Shown: positions 1 through 7,438 of the stretch, one piece after another
Position numbering within the stretch: position 1 is the stretch's first letter
Layout of the letters: the number at the start of each line of letters is the position of its first letter
NCBI GenBank assembly: GCA_964292325.1
Contig: CAXYVG010000085.1
Location: forward strand, 1 to 15,233
Direction: 5' to 3'
Source of the DNA: CTSoil-075 sp964292325
GTDB taxonomy: Bacteria > Bacillota > Negativicutes > DSM-13327
DNA: 15,233 bases
Translations under genes and position numbers: made by a program
The notes under the pieces: generated by a model
Databases searched by the model: none
Seen by the model: the letters and a program-made list of their open reading frames with translations, nothing else
Told to the model about the DNA's origin: nothing

Positions 1-64
1 TTGCTACTGTTTCTCTAAATATTAAAGAATCATCAATAACCAATACTTTTATTTTCCTAGCCAT
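1..64 (-). CDS. cheB: Chemotaxis protein-glutamate methylesterase CheB, N-terminal fragment (cut by window edge)
   Basis: Only the first 21 codons are inside the window. They read MARKIKVLVIDDSLIFRETV followed by A, the first beta strand and helix of a response-regulator receiver domain with its acidic pair (DD at residues 11-12). The start ATG lies 3 nt after the cheR stop codon, and an AGGAT ribosome binding site sits inside the end of cheR, so the two are probably translationally coupled. CheB is the expected product because cheB commonly follows cheR, and full-length CheB joins such a receiver to a methylesterase domain that removes methyl groups from chemoreceptors. The catalytic domain is outside the window, so another receiver protein (a second CheY, for example) cannot be excluded from the sequence alone. 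Confidence 0.72.
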   Translation of the reverse strand, partial: MARKIKVLVIDDSLIFRETVA

Positions 65-67
65 ATA

Positions 68-883
68 CTACCTATCCTTCCGGTAAACCGCAGGCATAAC
101 ATATTGATAATCAGTCTCATTTCTATCAATTGATTCAGAATGACCAATAAATAGATAGCCCCCTGGTTCGGTCATATCATAAAATTTTTTTATAAGCTGC
201 ATCTTAGTTGCATAATCAAAATAAATCATTACATTTCGGCAAAATATTACATGAAACTTCTGTTTAAAAGGAAATCTTTCATCCATTAAATTAAATATTC
301 TAAAGACGATTTCCTGCTTTATTGAATCTGAAATTTGATAATTCTCATTGTCAATTTTTTTAAAATAAATTGATTTCCAGATTGGCGGAACCTTCTCCAA
401 AACTTCCAACGGATATATTCCTTTTTCTGCAGTTTGCAGTACCTTAACTGATATATCGGTAGCCAACAAGCTGGTATCCCAAAATACCTTTTCATTGCCA
501 AAATAATCTGCCATAATCATCGCTAACGTATATGGTTCTTCACCAGTCGAACATCCCGCACTCCATATTCTTAGATCCTTTTGTTTGGTGGCAGATTTCA
601 AGTAAGGTAATACCTGCTTAGCGAAATAATCAAAGTGCTCCATTTCTCTCATGAAAAAAGTATGATTTGTGGTAATCCTGTTGACAAGGTTTGTTACTCC
701 TGCTTTAGTAGCATCCGCAAAGATTTGCTGTAAATATACAGAAAAATCCTTAAATCCTTTTTCAATCAGCATGCTGCCGAGTCTTCCTTCAATAAGGTTC
801 TTCTTATGCGTAAGATTTATACCATAATTTTCTTTGATGTATTCTACTAATATTTTAAATTCTTTATTTTTTATTTGTATCAT
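68..883 (-). CDS. cheR: Chemotaxis protein methyltransferase CheR
   Basis: The 271-residue product is an S-adenosylmethionine-dependent methyltransferase that methylates glutamates on chemoreceptor cytoplasmic helices for adaptation. Family landmarks are visible: an N-terminal helical region (about 1-65), the conserved TTNHTFFMRE segment (71-80), the SAM-binding motif WSAGCSTGEEPYTLAM (107-122), FCRNVMIYFD (214-223) and GGYLFIGHSES (251-261). Length fits the family. The ORF extends upstream to 919, but I choose the ATG at 883 because AGGGGG lies about 5 nt before it and because the extra 12 codons fall inside a perfect hairpin. The gene follows mcp1 and is nearly contiguous with cheB, the opposing enzyme. 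There is no TPR extension, so this is a minimal CheR. Confidence 0.95.
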   Translation of the reverse strand: MIQIKNKEFKILVEYIKENYGINLTHKKNLIEGRLGSMLIEKGFKDFSVYLQQIFADATKAGVTNLVNRITTNHTFFMREMEHFDYFAKQVLPYLKSATKQKDLRIWSAGCSTGEEPYTLAMIMADYFGNEKVFWDTSLLATDISVKVLQTAEKGIYPLEVLEKVPPIWKSIYFKKIDNENYQISDSIKQEIVFRIFNLMDERFPFKQKFHVIFCRNVMIYFDYATKMQLIKKFYDMTEPGGYLFIGHSESIDRNETDYQYVMPAVYRKDR

Positions 884-896
884 TATACCCCCTATC

Positions 897-942
897 AAAT
901 AAGCATAAGGTAAGGTCATTACCCTAAACCTTATGCTTATTT
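897..942 (-). repeat. Perfect 15-bp hairpin immediately upstream of the cheR ribosome binding site
   Basis: Arms AAATAAGCATAAGGT (897-911) and ACCTTATGCTTATTT (928-942) are exact reverse complements around a 16-nt loop that itself holds a GGT/ACC mini-stem. On the coding (minus) strand the hairpin ends only about 2 nt before the AGGGGG of cheR and is not followed by a clear U-run, so it is not a convincing terminator for mcp1. A T-rich run follows on the plus strand, where no gene ends. An mRNA-stabilising, processing or translation-modulating role for cheR/cheB is inference. Confidence 0.7.
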
Positions 943-966
943 TTCTTGTTTAATTTAGCTGTCTAA

Positions 967-2530
967 TCAGTATTTTCCAAACTCTCTGTCACTCAGAGCA
1001 ATTCGCGGCTTATTTTGGGTAGCGGCTACTTCCTTATATACGGATGACACATTCCACCCTTGTTTTACCCTGAGATTCTCATTCACCCCAGGATCGTGGT
1101 ATTCAGAATTTTCACGCCGTGAAAATTCGCCTGAAATCTTCCTCAGTCTGAATTTGCTGATCATCCCTTTTAGCATGTCCGCTTGACCTGAAAGTTCTTC
1201 ACTAGCCGCCGCACTTTCCTCGGCGGTTGCCGAATTAGTCTGTATAACCTGAGCTACTTGTTCTACGCCTTTGTTAATTTGGGCAATCGCAGTAGCTTGT
1301 TCATTAGAGGCGCTCGCAATGTCTCCTACAAGACTAGCCGCTCTTGCTACGCCATTCACTATTTCTTCTAGCGCTTTAGCTGTTCCATTAGCCGTTTGGG
1401 TTCCGTCTTCTACATTTTTGACCGAGCCTTCAATCAGTGCTGTAGTTTCCTTAGCCGCATTTGCACTTCTAGCTGCCAGATTTCTTACCTCTTCCGCTAC
1501 AACGGCAAAGCCTTTACCGTGTTGTCCTGCTCTGGCCGCTTCAACAGCTGCATTAAGAGCCAAGATATTCGTTTGGAAGGCAATTTCGTCAATAACCTTA
1601 ATAATCTTCGATATTTTGGAGGATGATTCGTTGATTTGCTCCATGGATTGAAGCATTTTATTCATCTGGAGATTGCCTTGTTCCGCATTTTCCTTAGCTT
1701 TTAGCGCTAATTCATTGGCTTGGTTGGCATTCATCGCATTATCTTTCGTTTGCTCAGCCACCTGGCTTATGGATACAGTAAGCTGCTCTACAGAACTTGC
1801 TTGCTCGGTCGCACCTTGTGACAAGGCTTGACTGCCGTCAGATACTTGCCTTGACCCCGAAGCAACCTGATCGGTAGCTTCATTTATATTTCCCAACAAA
1901 TCTGTAAAGGATTGTATCGTATTATTTAAGGAATTTTTAATAAGCGCGTAGCTCCCCTTATAGTCGCCTTTCATTTCTACGCACAAGTTCCCCTCAGCCA
2001 TTTCACCCAAAACCTCAGTTGCCTCTTTAATAGGCTCTCCTATCGCATTAAGTGTTTTATTAAAACCATTGATTATATCGCAGTATTCACCGGAAAATTT
2101 GGCAGCATCGCCCCTGACTTCTAGGTTTCCGTTAATTGCTGCCTCGGCAAGCATGCCTGTTTCGTTTATAAGATTACGTATTGCTCGCATCATGGCTATA
2201 AATGAAGGTACTATTTTATCATTTTCACATCGTTTGCCAATCTTAAGGTATTCATCAAAGCGACTAAGATCCCCCAAAGAAATGCTTACGACTGTATCCT
2301 GAATAACTAACAGTCTATCTTGCACCATGTTTACAGCTTCGGCAAATTCATACAGATCACCTTTATACAATCCCATTACCTTTACGGTATAGTCATTGAT
2401 TGCCATCCTGCCACACACCATTTTCACTTCGTTGATAGGCTCTGCTATCGCCTCTAGTGTCTGGTTAACCCCTTCTACAATCTTACGATAGTCTCCGTTA
2501 TGTTTCGTAGCATCAGCTCTGGCATCTAGT
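967..2530. repeat. Direct repeat copy 1: shared 3' half of mcp1
   Basis: This stretch aligns without indels to 4342-5905 at a constant offset of 3375 bp. It encodes the poly-HAMP linker and signalling domain. Residues 838-993 of mcp1 (156 in a row) are identical to mcp2, and 57 consecutive bases (1561-1617 versus 4936-4992) match exactly. Elsewhere differences are scattered and mostly at third codon positions. Similarity fades upstream of about 2530, where the sensory halves differ. Confidence 0.9.
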
Positions 2531-4146
2531 CTACCGTCAATAGCAGCACTAACCAGCATTTGTGCGTCATGAATCATAGCACCAACCGCATCTTTTACCT
2601 GTGTAAGACTATCATTGATCTTAACGAAGCCCGCCCGAGTTGCAGCAGTATGCTCATCTGCCGTCTGTACCTGCAAATCGAGGTCAAGATTTCCCATGGC
2701 CAACTTCGACAGATTGTCCGCCATCCTTTCAATCTCTATCTGAGTATAATCCCGATTTTTGAGAATGGCAGTAAGATCTGATACCACTTCAATATAGCCA
2801 ATTTTCTCTCCTTTGTTGTTCATCAAGTAGGAAGTGTCTTGCTTACAACTTGAGCCGCACCAATCAAAGAAACTCTCTTTGACACCCCTATTGAGCTGTC
2901 GAATACCGCATCGTTCCGTATTACAAATATCTGCAGCAGCGTTGCTACAAGGCATTCCAACCGCTGATTTGCGGTCTTTAATCTGACCAGCATCGATAAG
3001 TAGTTTCTCGAAGGGCTTATTAAGAAATGTCCATTTCATATCGTTGTCAGTAACGTGTATAGGGAACGGTACCGCATCAATGATTGCCTCATACCAATTA
3101 TTCTTATCAACCACCACATCTAACGTCTTGTTGACACCCTCTACAATTTTACGGTAGTCCCCACTATGTTTAGTGGCATCCCCCCGAGTATCCAGCTTAC
3201 CTGCTACAGCTGCCTCTACCAATCGATTGGCATCGACTACCAATGCATTAATATTGGCAATACATTGCGTTAAACTTTGCCCCAATACATCCTTGTCAGA
3301 TTGCACTTTAACCGCAATCTTCAAATTACCAGCAGCGATTTGCTCTGCAGCCTTGGCTGAATCACGAATGTTGCTGACCATCAGAGCAAACGACCGAGAT
3401 AACATACCGATTTCATCCTTGTTTGCATCTTCTATCTGTATATTCACGTCACCCAAAGACAGTTTATCAGCAGCTTCTACTAGTTTTTTAACTGGGATAC
3501 ATATCATGCGTGCAATCAACCAACCTAAACCTAGAGCCAGTATCACGGTTACAACGATGAGTATTAACATGGTACGCGTTGCAGTCGCAGCCTGAGTCGC
3601 ATTGTTATTCGCTGTTGTCTTAGCCGCCTCCAATTTCGATTTAAGCAATTGTTCTAGATTATCCTGATACACTGTTATAATCTTAGCACCATCACCGTTC
3701 AGCAAAGCTCTAGCACCTGTAGGATTTCCCGCATTGGTCATATTAATAATCTGATCTGTTAACTGAACAAACTCTTTGCGCGTTGCCTGATATTTGGTAT
3801 ATTGATCTCTAACCACTGGAGTAGCAATTGTTTTAGCAAATTCATCCGCAGCTTTCACTATTTCGCTGCGATGATGTAAAGCATTTTTAGCTAAAGCATT
3901 ACGTTCTTCTGCCGTTTCTGCCACCGTTAATTCCAATAGGTTATAGCGTAGTCGCTGGAAATTATCCGTCATATTCTGAAGTGTAGCAATAGGGACCGTC
4001 ATTTTCTCATAGAGAAGAGTATCATTATTATCAATTTCCTTAATATTCCCAATACCAATATAACCTACAAGACCAGCAAGTAAAGCTACAAAGAAAAAAC
4101 CGGTCATAAGTTTAGGCATAATTTTCATATTATTAAACCATTGCAT
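967..4146 (-). CDS. Methyl-accepting chemotaxis protein with 4-helix-bundle sensor, Cys-rich PAS and poly-HAMP linker (mcp1)
   Basis: This 1059-residue chemoreceptor has a first membrane helix (about 13-33), a periplasmic helical domain like 4HB_MCP (about 34-190), a second membrane helix (about 191-213) and a HAMP domain (about 215-268). A PAS domain follows (about 350-465) with Cys at 400, 408, 413, 430 and 434. Several HAMP-like linker repeats with the signature KIVEGVN-TL (near 333, 553 and, as DIINGFN, 690) lead to the signalling hairpin. The hairpin tip is EIAFQTNILALNAAVEAARA (854-873), the site that binds CheA/CheW. The start is the ATG at 4146, preceded by AGGAGG with a 7-nt spacer; an upstream in-frame extension to 4221 has no membrane-helix logic. 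Residues from about 540 to the end are nearly identical to mcp2. The ligand is unknown; the Cys cluster suggests redox or metal input, which is inference. Confidence 0.93.
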   Translation of the reverse strand: MQWFNNMKIMPKLMTGFFFVALLAGLVGYIGIGNIKEIDNNDTLLYEKMTVPIATLQNMTDNFQRLRYNLLELTVAETAEERNALAKNALHHRSEIVKAADEFAKTIATPVVRDQYTKYQATRKEFVQLTDQIINMTNAGNPTGARALLNGDGAKIITVYQDNLEQLLKSKLEAAKTTANNNATQAATATRTMLILIVVTVILALGLGWLIARMICIPVKKLVEAADKLSLGDVNIQIEDANKDEIGMLSRSFALMVSNIRDSAKAAEQIAAGNLKIAVKVQSDKDVLGQSLTQCIANINALVVDANRLVEAAVAGKLDTRGDATKHSGDYRKIVEGVNKTLDVVVDKNNWYEAIIDAVPFPIHVTDNDMKWTFLNKPFEKLLIDAGQIKDRKSAVGMPCSNAAADICNTERCGIRQLNRGVKESFFDWCGSSCKQDTSYLMNNKGEKIGYIEVVSDLTAILKNRDYTQIEIERMADNLSKLAMGNLDLDLQVQTADEHTAATRAGFVKINDSLTQVKDAVGAMIHDAQMLVSAAIDGRLDARADATKHNGDYRKIVEGVNQTLEAIAEPINEVKMVCGRMAINDYTVKVMGLYKGDLYEFAEAVNMVQDRLLVIQDTVVSISLGDLSRFDEYLKIGKRCENDKIVPSFIAMMRAIRNLINETGMLAEAAINGNLEVRGDAAKFSGEYCDIINGFNKTLNAIGEPIKEATEVLGEMAEGNLCVEMKGDYKGSYALIKNSLNNTIQSFTDLLGNINEATDQVASGSRQVSDGSQALSQGATEQASSVEQLTVSISQVAEQTKDNAMNANQANELALKAKENAEQGNLQMNKMLQSMEQINESSSKISKIIKVIDEIAFQTNILALNAAVEAARAGQHGKGFAVVAEEVRNLAARSANAAKETTALIEGSVKNVEDGTQTANGTAKALEEIVNGVARAASLVGDIASASNEQATAIAQINKGVEQVAQVIQTNSATAEESAAASEELSGQADMLKGMISKFRLRKISGEFSRRENSEYHDPGVNENLRVKQGWNVSSVYKEVAATQNKPRIALSDREFGKY

Positions 4147-4205
4147 GTGTTTTCCTCCTAGTATAAATCTACAGCACTTCAAGCCGCCTAAATAATGGTG
4201 CATCA

Positions 4206-4283
4206 GGTGTGACCCGTTCAAATAAATGAGTCACACCCTCTGGGATTTTTCATATTTGCTCCGTAGCGAAAAATCCACCGGGT
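4206..4283. repeat. Two adjacent stem-loops in the mcp2-mcp1 gap
   Basis: The 195-nt gap (4147-4341) holds two perfect inverted repeats. The first is GGTGTGAC (4206-4213) with GTCACACC (4230-4237). The second is GGATTTTTC (4243-4251) with GAAAAATCC (4268-4276), extendable by ACCC (4235-4238) with GGGT (4280-4283). The extension shares bases with the first stem, so the full forms compete. Neither is followed by a U-run on the coding strand. They may be processing or stabilising hairpins, or an operator. No convincing internal promoter was seen in the rest of the gap. Confidence 0.65.
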
Positions 4284-4341
4284 ACTAAACTACTATGAAA
4301 CATCCTAAGAACCGCTACTCATTCTGGAACGTATTGTCTAA

Positions 4342-5905
4342 TCAGTACTTCCCAAATTCCTTGTCACTTAAAGCAATTCGTGGCTTATTTTGGGTAGCAG
4401 CCACTTCTTTATATACGGATGACTCATTGCGCCCTTGTTTTGCCCTACGATTCTCATTCATCCCTTGATCATGATATTCAGCACTTTCATTCCTTGAAAA
4501 ATTAGCTGAATTTTTCTTCAGTCTGAATTTGCTGATCATCTCTTTCAGCATATCTGCTTGACCTGAAAGTTCTTCACTGGCCGCCGCACTTTCCTCAGCT
4601 GTTGCTGAATTGGTTTGTATAACCTGGGCTACTTGTTCTACACCTTTGTTAATTTGGGCAATCGCCGTAGCCTGTTCATTAGAGGCGCTAGCAATATCCC
4701 CCACAAGACTAGCCGCTCTTGCTACCCCATTCACTATCTCTTCTAGCGCTTTCGCTGTTCCGTTGGCAGTTTGCGTTCCATCTTCTACATTTTTGACAGA
4801 GCCTTCAATTAGTGCTGTGGTTTCCTTAGCGGCATTTGCACTTCTAGCTGCCAGATTTCTTACCTCTTCCGCTACAACCGCAAAGCCTTTACCGTGTTGT
4901 CCAGCTCTGGCCGCTTCAACAGCTGCATTGAGCGCCAAGATATTCGTTTGGAAGGCAATTTCGTCAATAACCTTAATAATCTTCGATATTTTAGAGGATG
5001 ATTCGTTAATTTCCTCCATGGATTTAAGCATCTTATTCATCTGCAGATTGCCATGTTCCGCATTTTCCTTAGCTTTTATCGCTAATTCATTGGCTTGATT
5101 AGCATTCATCGCATTATCTTTAGTTTGAGCTGCTACCTGACTTATAGATACCGTAAGCTGTTCAACAGAACTTGCTTGTTCGGTTGCGCCTTGTGACAAG
5201 GCTTGACTACCGTCAGATACTTGCCTTGACCCAGAAGTTACCTGATCGGTAGCTTCATTTATATTCCCCAATAAATCTGTAAAGGATTGTATTGTATGAT
5301 TCAACGAACTTTTAATAAGCGCGTAGCTTCCCTTATAGTCGCCTTGCATTCCTACGCACAAGTTTCCATCAGCCATTTCACCCAAAACCTCAGTTGCCTC
5401 TTTAATAGGCTCTCCTATCGCATTAAGTGTTTTATTAAAGCCATTAATTATATCGCAGTATTCACCGGAAAATTTGCTAGCATCGCCCCTAACTTCTAGG
5501 TTTCCGTTAATTGCTGCCTCGGCAAGCATGCCTGTTTCGTTTATCAGATTACGTATTGCCTGCATCATGGCTATAAATGAAGGTACTATTTTATCATGTT
5601 CACATCGTTTGCCAATCTTAAGGTATTCATCAAAGCGACTAAGATCCCCCAAGGAAATCCTTACGACTGTATCTTGAATAACTAGCAGTCTAGTTTGCAC
5701 CATGTTTACAGCTTCGGCAAATTCATATAGCTCACCTTTATACAATCCCGTTATCTTTACAGTATAGTCATTGATTGCCATCCTGGCACTAACCATTTTC
5801 ACTTCGTTGATAGGTTCTGCTATCGCCTCTAGTGTCTGGTTAACCCCTTCTACAATCTTACGATATTCTCCGCTATGCTTGCTGGCATCAGCCCTGGTAC
5901 TTAGC
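4342..5905. repeat. Direct repeat copy 2: shared 3' half of mcp2
   Basis: Partner of 967-2530, same orientation, offset 3375 bp, no indels seen. Similarity begins right at the stop codons, where a shared GTCTAATCAGTA precedes each coding end on the plus strand, and runs to about 5905, where the mcp2 HAMP region diverges. This is a tandem-type duplication of the signalling module, or the result of gene conversion. Confidence 0.9.
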
Positions 5906-6735
5906 TGGCCTTCTCTGGCTGCTTGCGCCAACATAACAGAGTCATCTACCAGATTATGAAGGGATTCTATAATCTTTGCAAAAGCTTGACCAAGGCTTCC
6001 TACTTCATCATTAGTGTCAACTTTTAAATTAACATCGAGATTTCCTCTAGCAATACTATCGGCTGCCTCGACAATGCGATTCACAGGCCTACTGATGATT
6101 CTGGCTATAAACAATCCCAACCCTACTGCCAAGGCCATCCCTACCAAGATAATAGTAATCATGATATATGTTGTTTTACTTGCTAACGCAGTATTGCCTT
6201 CCGAACGCACTTTAGCTTCCTGCATATTCATGTCATACAATGCCTGTAATGACATATCTGTAGCTTTTCCTGCAGCATCACCTTCTGTTGAAATTATAGT
6301 CATAGCTTGTTCACGTTGATCGACCATAATCATACTTATAACCTTTTCAATGATTATCTTATACCTGTCAATTGCAACTTTAAGGTTATCAAATTCTTTT
6401 CTTTCTGCATTTGATTCAATATGTTTCTCATATTCTATTATATTTTTTTCTAATTTTTGAAGTGATTTTCTTGTGACATCAGCAGCTTGAGCTCGATTCG
6501 CACTGTCAACGACATAGACTCTTAAAGCATACATGCGTATACGCAGAAACTCGCTTTGCATGTTACCTATACTGGCTAATGATACCGTATTTCCCTCATA
6601 AAGTTTCAAATCTTCACCAGCTATGGTACGAATATTAACAATACCAACTACCCCAATAAAACCGGATAATAGCGCAACAATAACAAAACCAATAATTAGT
6701 TTTGCAGATATTTTAAGATTATAATACCAACTCAT
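4342..6735 (-). CDS. Methyl-accepting chemotaxis protein with 4-helix-bundle sensor and poly-HAMP linker (mcp2)
   Basis: A 797-residue transmembrane chemoreceptor. It has an N-terminal membrane helix (about 12-34), an extracytoplasmic helical sensor of the 4HB_MCP type (about 35-185), a second membrane helix (about 189-213), HAMP (about 214-268), two KIVEGVN/DIINGFN linker repeats (near 293 and 428) and an MCP signalling hairpin with EIAFQTNILALNAAVEAARA at 592-611. The ATG at 6735 is preceded by GGAGGT with a 6-nt spacer. The gene lies 32 nt after cheW, clearly co-transcribed. From residue about 278 it is collinear with mcp1 (offset 262 residues, no gaps), but it lacks the PAS insertion. Its C-terminal tail ends like mcp1 (KEVAATQNKPRIALSD, then EFGKY) and has no xWxxF-type pentapeptide for tethering CheR/CheB. 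The ligand cannot be inferred. Confidence 0.95.
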   Translation of the reverse strand: MSWYYNLKISAKLIIGFVIVALLSGFIGVVGIVNIRTIAGEDLKLYEGNTVSLASIGNMQSEFLRIRMYALRVYVVDSANRAQAADVTRKSLQKLEKNIIEYEKHIESNAERKEFDNLKVAIDRYKIIIEKVISMIMVDQREQAMTIISTEGDAAGKATDMSLQALYDMNMQEAKVRSEGNTALASKTTYIMITIILVGMALAVGLGLFIARIISRPVNRIVEAADSIARGNLDVNLKVDTNDEVGSLGQAFAKIIESLHNLVDDSVMLAQAAREGQLSTRADASKHSGEYRKIVEGVNQTLEAIAEPINEVKMVSARMAINDYTVKITGLYKGELYEFAEAVNMVQTRLLVIQDTVVRISLGDLSRFDEYLKIGKRCEHDKIVPSFIAMMQAIRNLINETGMLAEAAINGNLEVRGDASKFSGEYCDIINGFNKTLNAIGEPIKEATEVLGEMADGNLCVGMQGDYKGSYALIKSSLNHTIQSFTDLLGNINEATDQVTSGSRQVSDGSQALSQGATEQASSVEQLTVSISQVAAQTKDNAMNANQANELAIKAKENAEHGNLQMNKMLKSMEEINESSSKISKIIKVIDEIAFQTNILALNAAVEAARAGQHGKGFAVVAEEVRNLAARSANAAKETTALIEGSVKNVEDGTQTANGTAKALEEIVNGVARAASLVGDIASASNEQATAIAQINKGVEQVAQVIQTNSATAEESAAASEELSGQADMLKEMISKFRLKKNSANFSRNESAEYHDQGMNENRRAKQGRNESSVYKEVAATQNKPRIALSDKEFGKY

Positions 6736-6767
6736 GATATACCTCCTACCTTTCCATTTATTGCATA

Positions 6768-7259
6768 TTACATAGTCCCATTAATCGTATCTATTTCTTC
6801 ATCATTAAGCAGTTTATCGCAGTCCAGTAACAGTTTGACCTCACTACCTACTTTGCCGATACCTTTGATATAACGATTATGAAAACCAGTCTTGATGGTT
6901 GGCGGTGGCACAATATTTTCTGGGTCGATCACCACGACCTCAGCAACATGGTCTACAATGAGACCAATGGAAATATCTCGAATGTCAATAACGATGATGC
7001 ATGTTCGGTCATTATATTCCCGCGGCTCTTTTTTGAATCTCAGCCTAACATCCATGACTGGAATAATTTTACCCCTCAGATTAATAATGCCTTTTACGTA
7101 GATAGGTAGTTCTGGTACTTCGGTTATTTCCTGAATACCGATAATCTCTGTCACATGCTTGATCTCAAAGCCATAGGCTTCCTTACCAATGGAAAATGTA
7201 AGAAACTTGCCTTTTTGCGTGTCCTCTGCCGTTTCATCAATTTCATCTAGCACTGCCAT
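6768..7259 (-). CDS. cheW: Chemotaxis coupling protein CheW
   Basis: This 163-residue protein couples chemoreceptors to CheA at the membrane-associated array. The CheW/SH3-like fold is recognisable: KFLTFSIGKEAYGFEIKHV (18-36), the receptor-binding NLRGKIIPVMDVR segment (60-72, Arg62 in the position of the conserved CheW arginine), the RTCIIVIDI strand (about 85-93) and a C-terminal KGIGKVGSEVKLLLDCDKLL (132-151). A short acidic N-terminal tail precedes the domain. The ATG at 7259 has AGGAGG 12 nt upstream, a rather long spacer, so translation may be modest or depend on local structure. It lies between cheA and mcp2 in the same direction. A 178-nt palindrome-rich gap separates it from cheA. 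Confidence 0.96.
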   Translation of the reverse strand: MAVLDEIDETAEDTQKGKFLTFSIGKEAYGFEIKHVTEIIGIQEITEVPELPIYVKGIINLRGKIIPVMDVRLRFKKEPREYNDRTCIIVIDIRDISIGLIVDHVAEVVVIDPENIVPPPTIKTGFHNRYIKGIGKVGSEVKLLLDCDKLLNDEEIDTINGTM

Positions 7260-7323
7260 AATGTATATCAGCCTCCTATTTGGTTAATACTACCTCTAAC
7301 ATCATTGGTTAAGTTATAAGGAT

Positions 7324-7438
7324 GTTAGCACTCTGATGCTAACGAAGCGACTAATGACGTTAGCATTCACATGCTAACTAAGCGACTTACACAAATCTTT
7401 TAACAAAGATTTGGTTCGCTGCTTATGGTTCGCTGCTT
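7324..7438. repeat. Clustered palindromes and short direct repeats between cheA and cheW
   Basis: Three perfect stem-loops stand in a row: GTTAGCA/TGCTAAC (7324-7330, 7337-7343), GTTAGCAT/ATGCTAAC (7359-7366, 7371-7378) and CAAATCTTT/AAAGATTTG (7392-7400, 7405-7413). The first two form a direct repeat of period 35, each followed by AAGCGACT (at 7345 and 7380). The third is followed by GGTTCGCTGCTT twice (7413-7424 and 7427-7438, period 14), the last copy running into the cheA stop codon. There is no U-run, so it is not a classical terminator. It resembles REP-like or transcript-processing elements that set the cheA:cheW ratio; the function is inference. Confidence 0.8.

Noticed and set aside
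884..919. N-terminal extension of cheR to an ATG at 919
   Set aside because: The extra codons lie in the hairpin stem, and the Shine-Dalgarno sequence fits the ATG at 883.
1271..1651. Plus-strand ORF of 126 codons opposite the mcp1 signalling domain, with a counterpart at 4610-5098 opposite mcp2
   Set aside because: It recurs only because the two receptor genes are near duplicates. It is an antisense shadow of conserved Ala-rich codons and lacks a ribosome binding site.
4147..4221. N-terminal extension of mcp1 to an ATG at 4221
   Set aside because: The extension overlaps the AGGAGG site that serves the ATG at 4146, and it would place odd residues before the membrane helix.
4147..4341. Cyclic-di-GMP or other known riboswitch in the mcp1 leader
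   Set aside because: None of the conserved core sequence of a known riboswitch class could be seen; only simple hairpins are present.
7324..7438. CRISPR array or phage attachment site at the palindrome cluster
   Set aside because: Repeat units are short and of different kinds, with no uniform spacers, and no integrase or cas gene is present.
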